A stretch of 64,000 nucleotides of DNA, taken from the NCBI GenBank assembly GCA_964533935.1, contig CAZHOG010000001.1:1-64000 (forward strand), given 5' to 3'. The notes beneath the pieces are model-generated. The model had not been told where the DNA came from, ran no database searches, and saw only the letters and a program-made list of their open reading frames with translations. The position numbers were made by a program, and so were the translations under genes. The stretch comes from RUG14121 sp964533935. GTDB taxonomy: Bacteria > Bacillota_I > Bacilli_A > RF39 > UBA660. Of the stretch, positions 42,348-50,250 are shown one piece after another. Positions within the stretch are counted from its first letter, which is position 1, and each line of letters begins with the position of its first letter.

Positions 42348-43260
42348 CTACTATTCTTTTATAAACATTAGCTAAAGCTTCTAAAGAATTACTAATGCTT
42401 TTTATATCATTATATGGTCCTCCAACTTCAATTAATACTGCATTATTAGAAATATCTTGATTAAAAATACCAGAATTATTTTTAATATCTATTCCTCTAG
42501 TAATTGAAGGATTAAATTCTTTCAAATAGTTATTAATTCGATTAGCCATTTCTAAATTTCTTTCAAAACCATCATGCCCCTTGCCTAAAACTATCATTAT
42601 TTTAGCATATGTCTTACCATCAATTTCACATTTAGATATATTTTCTGGAATTGAATCTCGATGTAAATCAATCACATATTTTATACTTTTATTTTTGTCT
42701 AAGGCATCTAGAGCAAGTAATTTTGAAGCTTTATAAGAATTCTTATAGCTCCAATTGTTTATATCTAAAATTTCTTTAATATTATTTTTTTCAACTATAG
42801 AAGATATTCCTAAATCACTTAATTTGTTTTGTAATATCAAACTTGCATGTAATACAGTAGGAACAATATTATATTCATTATTATTTGTTTTTCTATATTC
42901 TTCTGTTTGATGTGTATTATAAATATAAACCAACGGTTCACTATTATTATCATTATTTTCTATAATAACTGCTGGTGTTACTTGTTCAACATTTTTTTTG
43001 CTAACTGGTAAATCAATATCAATTCCAAATGAATAATTCAGAAGAAAAGATATACCATTATTTTTTAATATTTTATTAGTATTAGTTTTTGTGTCATCCA
43101 ATAAAATACTAATCAATTGTTGTTCTGATAAGTTTTTTGTTAGAGAATCATATAAATAATTAAAAGTTAAGCAGACTACTACTAAAATAATTACAATAAA
43201 AAATAAAATATAGATAAATATATTCTTTTTATTTTTCTTACCTTTAAATCTCTTTTTCAT
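42319..43260 (-). CDS. spoIIP: Stage II sporulation protein P (amidase)
   Basis: The 313-aa protein has an N-terminal membrane anchor (about 14-38) and a catalytic domain of N-acetylmuramoyl-L-alanine amidase type. 'LVYIYNTHQTEEY' matches the SpoIIP 'VLIYHTH..E.Y' start, 'YVIDLHRDSIP' contains the second metal ligand, and 'AVLIEVGGPYND' the catalytic Glu. In endospore formers SpoIIP with SpoIID trims peptidoglycan during engulfment. The Bacillus order gpr-spoIIP-lepA-hemN is kept. GGTGATCAT precedes ATG. Confidence 0.9.
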   Translation of the reverse strand: MKKRFKGKKNKKNIFIYILFFIVIILVVVCLTFNYLYDSLTKNLSEQQLISILLDDTKTNTNKILKNNGISFLLNYSFGIDIDLPVSKKNVEQVTPAVIIENNDNNSEPLVYIYNTHQTEEYRKTNNNEYNIVPTVLHASLILQNKLSDLGISSIVEKNNIKEILDINNWSYKNSYKASKLLALDALDKNKSIKYVIDLHRDSIPENISKCEIDGKTYAKIMIVLGKGHDGFERNLEMANRINNYLKEFNPSITRGIDIKNNSGIFNQDISNNAVLIEVGGPYNDIKSISNSLEALANVYKRIVDEDNEKEKE

Positions 43261-43329
43261 ATGATCACCATATTAATATATTAGATTATTTTTAATGTAT
43301 AAAATGTCATATTATGTAAATATTTTAGG

Positions 43330-43358
43330 TTGTGATTATTATTTAATTATTGTATAAT
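43330..43358 (+). promoter_or_regulatory. Promoter of the PulE-like ATPase gene
   Basis: TTGTGA (43330-43335), 17-base spacer, TATAAT (43353-43358), 31 bases before ATG. Confidence 0.65.
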
Positions 43359-43389
43359 ATTTTTAGAATAAAGAGGACTAGGTGAAATT

Positions 43390-44682
43390 ATGTTAAGAGA
43401 ATTTGATTATGAAAATATGCCCGTTGCAGATATTGTAAACGAGATTATTATAGATGCCGTTAAAAGAGGTGCTTCTGATATCCATTTAGACCCCAGACCA
43501 GAATTTTTAATGATTAGAATTAGAATTGATGGTGAATTAGTAGATTACACTACTATCCCATTAGGAATTAAAAATCATATAACAACAAAAATAAAGATTT
43601 TAGCTGGAATGAATATTACAGAATCAAGACTACCACAAGATGGTGCCATCAAAACTACTATTGAAGATAGAAGTTTGGACTTACGTGTCTCTACTCTACC
43701 AATTGTTTATGGAGAAAAAGTAGTTATTCGTATCTTAGATTACTCAAGAAGTATGGAAGGTTTAGAAAATTTAGGATTCTCTGAAGAAAACCTAACTAAA
43801 ATTAATAAAATAATTCAAAATCCAAATGGTATTATATTAGTAACCGGTGCTACTGGAACAGGAAAATCTACTACTGTTTATGCCGTTTTAGATAAATTAA
43901 ATACAACTGAAAGAAATATTATTACAGTTGAAGATCCAGTCGAAATGAAAATTGAAGGTGTAAACCAAGTACAAGCAATGAGTGATATTGGATTAACATT
44001 TGCAAATGCATTAAGAAGTATTTTACGTCAAGACCCCGATACTATAATGATTGGAGAAATTCGTGATGATGAAACTGCAAGAATTGCTATTCGTGCTGCC
44101 ATTACAGGACATTTAGTATTATCAACAATCCATACAAATAACTCATTAAATACAATAGAACGTTTACTTGATATGGATGTTGAAAGATATTTATTAGGTT
44201 CTGCTCTAACAGGTATTGTTTCACAAAGATTAACTAAAAAATTATGTCCAAAATGTCGTACAACAAGAGCTACTACGCCTTATGAAAAAGCTATATTTAA
44301 AAAATCTTTAGGGCTTGATGTAGATACCATTTATGCACCAGTTGGTTGTGATGAATGTTATAAAGGATACAAAGGAAGAATTGCAATACATGAAGTTCTT
44401 GCGGTTAACCAAGAAGTTAGAGATGCAATATTAAATAATATAAGAAAAGATGAATTAAGAAGAATTATTTATAAAAAAGGAAAAACAGTTACTCTTCTTC
44501 AAGATGGACTTGAAAAAGTTATGAATGGTTTAACTTCATTTGATGAAATATTAAGAGTTATAGAAGTTGATAGTGATTTCGGTGAAGATGAAAAAGATAT
44601 CAGAGATGCTATAATTGGTAAAATTCCTACAACAGTTCAAAATAATGAACCAATAAAAGAAATAGAAACTTTAGATTTTTAA
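43390..44682 (+). CDS. GspE/PilB/PulE-type secretion ATPase, solitary
   Basis: The 430-aa hexameric ATPase drives assembly of type IV pili or pseudopili (ComGA-like). It has the N2 domain ('RGASDIHLDPRPEFLMIRIRI' in two parts), Walker A 'GATGTGKSTTVYAVL', the Asp box 'ITVEDPVE', Walker B 'DPDTIMIGEIRDDETA', the His box 'LSTIHTNNS' and a tetracysteine zinc motif 'CPKCR...CDECYKGYKGR'. It lacks the N1 domain and is slightly short. No inner-membrane PilC/ComGB gene follows; prepilin-like genes are far away at 5633 and 54525. It may serve a reduced competence pilus together with ComEA and ComEC in this window. Confidence 0.92.
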   Translation: MLREFDYENMPVADIVNEIIIDAVKRGASDIHLDPRPEFLMIRIRIDGELVDYTTIPLGIKNHITTKIKILAGMNITESRLPQDGAIKTTIEDRSLDLRVSTLPIVYGEKVVIRILDYSRSMEGLENLGFSEENLTKINKIIQNPNGIILVTGATGTGKSTTVYAVLDKLNTTERNIITVEDPVEMKIEGVNQVQAMSDIGLTFANALRSILRQDPDTIMIGEIRDDETARIAIRAAITGHLVLSTIHTNNSLNTIERLLDMDVERYLLGSALTGIVSQRLTKKLCPKCRTTRATTPYEKAIFKKSLGLDVDTIYAPVGCDECYKGYKGRIAIHEVLAVNQEVRDAILNNIRKDELRRIIYKKGKTVTLLQDGLEKVMNGLTSFDEILRVIEVDSDFGEDEKDIRDAIIGKIPTTVQNNEPIKEIETLDF

Positions 44683-44695
44683 AGTTTCTATTTTT
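44661..44695. terminator. Bidirectional terminator between the PulE-like gene and uvrC
   Basis: AATAGAAACTTT / AAAGTTTCTATT hairpin over both 3' ends with T runs on each side. Confidence 0.75.
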
Positions 44696-46460
44696 ATTTG
44701 AAATTATTATTTAATATTTCTTTTAAAGTTTCGGCAGATTTTGCAGGAATAATCTTACTTAATTCTTCTATAGTAGCTTCTTTCATTTTAATTACACTAC
44801 CATATTTTTTTATTAATTCTTTTTTCCTAACAGCCCCTATACCATCAATATTGTCTAAGATTGATGAAATACTTCCCTTGCTTCTAATACTTCTGTGATA
44901 AGAAATTGTAAATCTATGTACTTCATCTTGCATTCTAGTTAAATAATGAAATACATTTGAAGTTTTATCAATAACAATTTCATTTAAGGTATCACCATCA
45001 ATTAAATCATTAGTTCTATGTTTATCATTTTTTCTCAAGCCACAAACTTTAATATTTAAATTTAATTCATCTAATACATCTTTACAAGCATTAATCTGAT
45101 TTATACCACCATCAACAATAATTAAATTTGGCTTTTCTAATTTATCTATAAGCATTCTAAAATATCTTCGATAAATTACTTCTTTCATAGTATTATAATC
45201 ATCATTTTTATTAGAACTTATCTTAAATTTTCGATATTCTTTTTTACAAGGTTTTCCATTTTTATATACAACCATAGCTGAAACTGAAAAATCACCAAAT
45301 AAATTTGAATTATCAAATAAATCTATTCTATCTAAAACATGCATATTCAAAAGTTCTTTTAATTCTTCATTAGCTTTTTCAGTTCTAGTTTCATCTTTTT
45401 CAATTAGTTTTATTTCATTTTCTAAATTGATTTTAGCATTCATAAAAGCCATATTTAATAGATCTTTTTTCTTGCCTTTTTGAGGTGAGTATAATTTTGT
45501 ATTAATTACATTTTCAATCAAGTCTTTATTAATGCTTTCATCAATCAATATTTCCTTAGGAATCTCATGTCTAGAATAAAATTTAATAATATAATTTTCT
45601 ATTTCTTCAGTTAATTCTCCAACTATTGGAAAAATATCCGTATGTCCACCAACTAATTTTCCATTTCTAACAAAGAATATTTGAGTACTTATATAACCAT
45701 CATTTAAATAATATCCAATTACATCTCTATTAACCATATCATGTAATTCTACTTTTTGCTTAGACAATACAATTTCAATATAATCTAATTCTTTTTTTAA
45801 ATCTAAAGCCATTTCATAGTTCATCGTCTTACTATATAACTCTATTTTATTTAATATTCTATTTTTTAATACAGCATCATTGCCATTTAAAAATGATAAT
45901 ATTTCTTTTTCCATATTATCTAATTTATTTTGATCATAATTCTTAGTACAATAACCGAGACATTCATCAATATGATAATATAAACAAATTTCTTTTTTAT
46001 TCCCTTCACATTTTTTTAAAGGATAAATTCGATTTAATAAATTGGTAATTCTTCTAGCAGCATATGCATTTGGATAAGGTCCAAATAATTTTTTATTATC
46101 ACTTTTTTTAATATTTAAATATCTTGATACTTTTACTTTTGGATATGGATATTTTATATATTCAATATATGGATAAGACTTATCATCCTTTAAAAGGATA
46201 TTATATTTAGGATCAAATTTTTTAATAAGATTAATTTCAATAATAAAAGCTTCTAATTCACTATTTGCTACAATATAAGTAAAATCATTAATTTCACTTA
46301 TCATCTTTGTTGTTTTACCTGTATGTACTCCTCTAAAATACGAAGCCAATCTATTATGTAAATCTTTTGCTTTACCAACATATATAATAATACCATCCTG
46401 GTTTTTCATTTGATAAGAACCAGGTTGATGTGGGACTAAACTAAGTTTATCTTTGAACAT
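44694..46460 (-). CDS. uvrC: Excinuclease ABC subunit C
   Basis: The 588-aa nuclease makes both cuts in nucleotide excision repair. The GIY-YIG N-terminal domain is seen in 'PHQPGSYQMKNQDGIIIYVGKAKDLHNR' (split around residues 12-40), the UVR motif at about 205-240, the RNase H-like C-terminal nuclease with 'DNSNLFGDFSVSAMVVY' (Asp ligands) and 'YRRYFRM', and a final double HhH ('LDNIDGIGAVRKKELIKKYG'). ATG 46460 is preferred (AGGTGAT upstream). Length is normal. It is a one-gene unit by position. Confidence 0.96.
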   Translation of the reverse strand: MFKDKLSLVPHQPGSYQMKNQDGIIIYVGKAKDLHNRLASYFRGVHTGKTTKMISEINDFTYIVANSELEAFIIEINLIKKFDPKYNILLKDDKSYPYIEYIKYPYPKVKVSRYLNIKKSDNKKLFGPYPNAYAARRITNLLNRIYPLKKCEGNKKEICLYYHIDECLGYCTKNYDQNKLDNMEKEILSFLNGNDAVLKNRILNKIELYSKTMNYEMALDLKKELDYIEIVLSKQKVELHDMVNRDVIGYYLNDGYISTQIFFVRNGKLVGGHTDIFPIVGELTEEIENYIIKFYSRHEIPKEILIDESINKDLIENVINTKLYSPQKGKKKDLLNMAFMNAKINLENEIKLIEKDETRTEKANEELKELLNMHVLDRIDLFDNSNLFGDFSVSAMVVYKNGKPCKKEYRKFKISSNKNDDYNTMKEVIYRRYFRMLIDKLEKPNLIIVDGGINQINACKDVLDELNLNIKVCGLRKNDKHRTNDLIDGDTLNEIVIDKTSNVFHYLTRMQDEVHRFTISYHRSIRSKGSISSILDNIDGIGAVRKKELIKKYGSVIKMKEATIEELSKIIPAKSAETLKEILNNNFK

Positions 46461-46498
46461 ATATATCACCTGCCATTTATTATACTATAAAAATATAA

Positions 46499-46738
46499 TT
46501 AATAAGTTTTTTTTAAAGAATATCCAAAATATTCTTCGCGTTTTACGTTAAAATCAAGAGCAATAAAAGAAAAATAATTGCCATTTTTATCCCACATTTC
46601 ATATTTATTATCTTCAGGATGAAAAATAATATGATTAATTTGAGGGTGTAAATTAATATTTGTCACATAAATTACTTCTTGAGTTTCTAGCACATTTCTT
46701 CTAACATTTATATAATTCCATAAATCTTCACAACTCAT
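46499..46738 (-). CDS. Small hypothetical protein, 79 aa
   Basis: The product starts MSCEDLWNYINVRRNV, is rich in aromatics and has no recognised domain; it contains 'HPQINHIIFHPEDNKYEMWD'. A GAGGTAG lies eight bases before ATG 46738, so it is probably real. It is upstream of uvrC on the same strand with a 38-base gap. Confidence 0.65.
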   Translation of the reverse strand: MSCEDLWNYINVRRNVLETQEVIYVTNINLHPQINHIIFHPEDNKYEMWDKNGNYFSFIALDFNVKREEYFGYSLKKTY

Positions 46739-46794
46739 TTTTACTACCTCTATTATAATTAAATTATATCACAAATAATATTAATAATATTAAT

Positions 46795-46823
46795 TTGTTA
46801 ATACTTAATTTATTTAGTATAAT
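46795..46823 (+). promoter_or_regulatory. Promoter of the YigZ-like gene
   Basis: TTGTTA (46795-46800), 17-base spacer, TATAAT (46818-46823). Confidence 0.6.
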
Positions 46824-46840
46824 AAAGATGGTGAATCTCA

Positions 46841-47197
46841 ATGGAACTAATAAATACTTATACTTATGAAATAAAAAAATCAAAATTCATTGCATTGTAT
46901 TATGAAATAAACACTGTAGATGATGTTAAAAATATTTTAGAAGTATTAAAGAAAGAACATAAAAAAGCAAGACATATCCCATATGCCTATAAAATTGATA
47001 ATTTAGTAAAAAAAAGTGATGATAAAGAGCCATCAAGTACAGCTGGTACTCCAATATTTAATATAATTGAAAAAAACAATTTGAATAACGTTCTAATTGT
47101 TGTTATAAGATACTTTGGTGGAATTAAATTAGGTGCTGGTGGCTTATTAAGATCTTATTCAACTGCAGCTAAAGAAGTAATAAAAAATACACAATAA
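46841..47197 (+). CDS. YigZ/IMPACT-family protein lacking the C-terminal domain
   Basis: The 118-aa protein holds only the N-terminal UPF0029 domain: 'YTYEIKKSKFIALYYEI', 'HIPYAYKIDN', 'DKEPSSTAGTPIF' and 'RYFGGIKLGAGGLLRSYS'. Typical YigZ is about 200-210 aa, with a C-terminal DUF1949 ferredoxin-like domain that is absent here. The stop falls in a clean terminator, so truncation is genuine and not a window effect. The family is linked to translation control (IMPACT binds GCN1 in eukaryotes); the bacterial role is not established. Confidence 0.85.
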   Translation: MELINTYTYEIKKSKFIALYYEINTVDDVKNILEVLKKEHKKARHIPYAYKIDNLVKKSDDKEPSSTAGTPIFNIIEKNNLNNVLIVVIRYFGGIKLGAGGLLRSYSTAAKEVIKNTQ

Positions 47198-47209
47198 TTG
47201 TGTATTTTT
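47182..47209. terminator. Bidirectional terminator between yigZ-like and trxA
   Basis: AAAAATACACAA / TTGTGTATTTTT hairpin, three-base loop. Confidence 0.75.
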
Positions 47210-47498
47210 AATTTTGAATCATTTCTTTTATTTCATCAATATCTTTAAAGCCTACTGATTGAGAAATTAATTCTCCATCTTTAAACACAATCAATGTTGG
47301 AATACTCATTACTCCAAATCTTTGTGCTAAATCAGGACGATTATCAGTATTAATCTTTATTATATCAACAAAATCAACATTTTCTAAAACATTACCCATC
47401 ATCTTGCAAGGTCCACACCATTCAGCGTAAAAGTCTACTAAATGAATTCCATTTTTAACTAAGTCATCAAAATTTTCTGTTTCCAAATATTTTATCAT
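47208..47498 (-). CDS. trxA: Thioredoxin
   Basis: The 96-aa protein contains the active site 'VDFYAEWCGPCKMM' (WCGPC) and the cis-Pro loop 'VMSIPTLIVFKDGE'. It reduces protein disulfides in the cytosol. The frame extends to ATG 47516, but ATG 47498 gives the usual length and has AAGGGA upstream. It overlaps the 3' end of cvpA or abuts it, so the two are co-transcribed. The N-terminal helix is slightly shortened compared with Bacillus TrxA (104 aa). Confidence 0.93.
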   Translation of the reverse strand: MIKYLETENFDDLVKNGIHLVDFYAEWCGPCKMMGNVLENVDFVDIIKINTDNRPDLAQRFGVMSIPTLIVFKDGELISQSVGFKDIDEIKEMIQN

Positions 47499-47502
47499 TA
47501 CT

Positions 47503-48219
47503 CTATTTCCCTTCATAAGATTTAATTAAATCTTTTGCTCCTTTAATATTAATCTTTCCATTTTCAACTAATTTATTAGCATTTTCTGTAGTTACTATTT
47601 CATATTTTAACAACGTGTCTAAAGCATTATAATCATTTTTACTTTGATTGCCTTTAATATTAGTTTCTTTTAAAGTACTAATCTCTTTAAATGCATTATA
47701 TGAATTTTTAAAACCTGCAGTAAATGGTGTTTTAGATAATATCATGTCAGTATATTTACTTCCATCTATAACAGTATGTGAAAAACTAAATTGAGAGAAA
47801 ATAAATAATGCAACAAAAACAAAGACATATCCTTCTAAAAATCCAACTAAAGCCCCAATTATTTTTGATGGTAATGTTAAAATTATTGAATAATCTACAA
47901 TCTTACTTATAACCCCAGTGATTTTTAAAATTACACTTAATAAGATACTTAAAATGCTTAATACTATAAAGAATGCTATTGCTTCATAAATAAGTATATT
48001 TATTACTGTTATTCCTTTAAATATTCCACCTAATTTAAAAAATGGTAAATATGTATACATTAATACTGACAATGGATTCTTTAGATAATAAGCAATAACA
48101 ATTATTAAAATAGTACCTATCAAGGTTGCTAAAGACTGAATTGCTCCCCTTTTAAATCCTAAAACTGCTCCCATTAATAAAAATAATACTATTACAACAT
48201 CAATTATATTTAAACTCAT
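47503..48219 (-). CDS. cvpA: CvpA family membrane protein
   Basis: The 238-aa protein begins 'IIDVVIVLFLLMGAVLGFKRG', the CvpA hallmark, and has four hydrophobic helices in the first 150 residues, followed by a soluble C-terminal tail of about 85 residues. CvpA is linked to colicin V production in E. coli and to envelope stress; the exact function is unclear. In Bacillus the homologue sits with rnhC/zapA/mutS2 and trxA/uvrC are close, and here trxA follows while rnhC is divergent upstream. Confidence 0.87.
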   Translation of the reverse strand: MSLNIIDVVIVLFLLMGAVLGFKRGAIQSLATLIGTILIIVIAYYLKNPLSVLMYTYLPFFKLGGIFKGITVINILIYEAIAFFIVLSILSILLSVILKITGVISKIVDYSIILTLPSKIIGALVGFLEGYVFVFVALFIFSQFSFSHTVIDGSKYTDMILSKTPFTAGFKNSYNAFKEISTLKETNIKGNQSKNDYNALDTLLKYEIVTTENANKLVENGKINIKGAKDLIKSYEGK

Positions 48220-48311
48220 TTTATCAAATCCTTAATACAATTATTATAGTATATTAATAATGAAAAATAAAGCTAAATATGTTAAAATATTTATATGAAA
48301 GAGAGAATAAT

Positions 48312-49253
48312 ATGACTATAGTATTTAAAGTAAGTGATAATGTTAAACATAAAATGATTGAATTTTATAAAAATTCTTTAAGACCAAAAACTCCACCCTA
48401 TGCTATTTTTCAAGCTGAAGATGGAGATGTTATTATTACCTTATATCAGAGTGGTAAAGCAATGTTTCAAGGAATATCTGCAGATATAGAAGCAAATATA
48501 TGGAAAGATCAAGAAAGACATTTAAATAATCGTAATGTGGATCTAGAACTTGAGAAAAAAGAAAAGAAAGAAAAAGAAGTTGTCAAAGATACTTATTATG
48601 ATGTTGCTACTATTGGTAGTGATGAAGTTGGAACTGGCGACTATTTTGGTCCGATTGTTGTAACAGCATCATTTGTAGCATTAGATAAAATTCCATTTCT
48701 TACAGATTTAGGAGTCAAAGATTCAAAAGCACTAACTGATGATACTATTAAAAAAATTGCTCTAGAAATAATTAAAAATATTCCTTATACAACTTTTATT
48801 TTAAATAATAAAGATTTTAACAAGTATACAAAACTTGGTTATAATATGAATAAAATAAAAGCAATTTTACATAATAAAGTATTATTTTCAATGAAATCTA
48901 ATCCATTATATTCATATGATAAAATTGTTGTCGACCAATTTGTTTATCCACAAAAATATTTTGAACATATCAAAGAAGCTAAAGATAAAGTAACAAATAT
49001 TACATTTACAACAAAGGCTGAAAATAAATGTTTATCTGTAGCATGTGCTTCAATTATAAGTAGATATATATTTTTAAAAGAAATGGATAAAATGTCAGAT
49101 TCAATTCATATGCCTATACCTAAAGGCGCTGGTGAAGGCGTTGATAAAATTGCTAGTGAAATAGTTGAGAAATATGGTTTTGATAAATTAAATGAATTAG
49201 TAAAAATAAATTTTAAGAACACTGAAAAAATAAAAAACAAATTAGATATATAA
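48312..49253 (+). CDS. rnhC: Ribonuclease HIII
   Basis: The 313-aa enzyme cuts RNA in RNA-DNA hybrids. It has the N-terminal TBP-like DUF3378 domain (about 1-80) and the RNase HII-like core starting 'IGSDEVGTGDYFGPIVV' with the conserved Asp-Glu, 'GVKDSKAL' and a later catalytic Asp in 'KIVVDQFVYPQKY'. ATG 48312 (AGAGAG upstream) is preferred to the longer frame from 48279. RnhC together with the N-terminal domain is typical of Bacillota. It ends in a strong terminator facing holA. Confidence 0.94.
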   Translation: MTIVFKVSDNVKHKMIEFYKNSLRPKTPPYAIFQAEDGDVIITLYQSGKAMFQGISADIEANIWKDQERHLNNRNVDLELEKKEKKEKEVVKDTYYDVATIGSDEVGTGDYFGPIVVTASFVALDKIPFLTDLGVKDSKALTDDTIKKIALEIIKNIPYTTFILNNKDFNKYTKLGYNMNKIKAILHNKVLFSMKSNPLYSYDKIVVDQFVYPQKYFEHIKEAKDKVTNITFTTKAENKCLSVACASIISRYIFLKEMDKMSDSIHMPIPKGAGEGVDKIASEIVEKYGFDKLNELVKINFKNTEKIKNKLDI

Positions 49254-49270
49254 TTTCTAATTTGTTTTTT
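49235..49270. terminator. Terminator between rnhC and holA
   Basis: AAACAAATTAGA / TCTAATTTGTTT hairpin with a T run on the plus strand and an A tract on the left. Confidence 0.75.
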
Positions 49271-50212
49271 TTAATCTAAAATCTTTAATAAATAACTTTT
49301 TAATATTGCATATTTATCAAAATATACTTTTTTCATTTCTAAATCGCATTCATTTAATAACAGTAGATTTTTTTCTAATTCATCTAAAGAATAATTAAAA
49401 GTATTTTTAAGAATCTTTTCAACCTGCCAACCTTGAAGTTTTAACTCATTAACAATATTTTGCATACTTTTATTTTCTTCATAAAGAGTTTTAGTCATAT
49501 GCATAAGTCTATACTCTCTTGCTAATAAATTAATTAAATTAATAGGTTCTATTTTTAAAACTGCCATATCATCTAAGAGAATATTAATTCTTTTTAAATC
49601 TTTAGATATTATTGCTTCAATTATTTTAAAATTATTTTCTTCCAAACTTCTAGATACAATCTCTTTAACATCATCGTATTTAATCTCACAAGGTTTTGAA
49701 TAATAAATCTTTATTTTTTCAATTTCATTATATATTAAATCATAATTAGATAAAGTATTATTTATTAGATAATTAATACTATTTTTATCGATGGTATAAC
49801 CATCTTTCTTAACAATATATCTAATCTTTTCTGTTAAATCATTAAAATTAAGTTTATCTCTTACAATTATCTGATATTTTTCTTTCATAATTTTTGTAAT
49901 TTTTTTTCTAGAATCAATTTTTCCATTGATTACAAAAATCAAAATAGTTTTATCATTAGGATTTTCTAAATATGATTCAATAAGTGCAGAATCTTTTTCG
50001 CTCATTTTATCACTACCAAAAATATTTGCATTTTTAGCAATAATATATTTAGAATCATCAAATAAAGATAAATATGAAGCTTCATTTATTAAATCACTAA
50101 TACTTATATTATTTAAATCAAAATATTCTACATTAACTTGATCTTTAATTATTTTTTCTAATTCTTCATCAATTAATCTTATACTTTCACTAGCTATTAA
50201 ATATAATTTCAT
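49271..50212 (-). CDS. holA: DNA polymerase III delta subunit
   Basis: The 313-aa clamp-loader subunit opens the beta clamp. It starts 'MKLYLIASESIRLIDEELEKI' and contains the Rossmann-like domain I ('EASYLSLFDDSKYIIAKNA'), the AAA+-like lid ('INLINLLAREYRLMH') and the C-terminal helical collar domain ('LNECDLEMKKVYFDKYAIL'). There is no Walker motif, as expected for delta. It lies after comEC as in Bacillus (comEA-comEC-holA) with AAAGGTGAA upstream. The gap to comEC is 38 bases. Confidence 0.9.
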   Translation of the reverse strand: MKLYLIASESIRLIDEELEKIIKDQVNVEYFDLNNISISDLINEASYLSLFDDSKYIIAKNANIFGSDKMSEKDSALIESYLENPNDKTILIFVINGKIDSRKKITKIMKEKYQIIVRDKLNFNDLTEKIRYIVKKDGYTIDKNSINYLINNTLSNYDLIYNEIEKIKIYYSKPCEIKYDDVKEIVSRSLEENNFKIIEAIISKDLKRINILLDDMAVLKIEPINLINLLAREYRLMHMTKTLYEENKSMQNIVNELKLQGWQVEKILKNTFNYSLDELEKNLLLLNECDLEMKKVYFDKYAILKSYLLKILD

Positions 50213-50250
50213 AAATTCACCTTTAATCTATAAATATTATATCAAATTAT

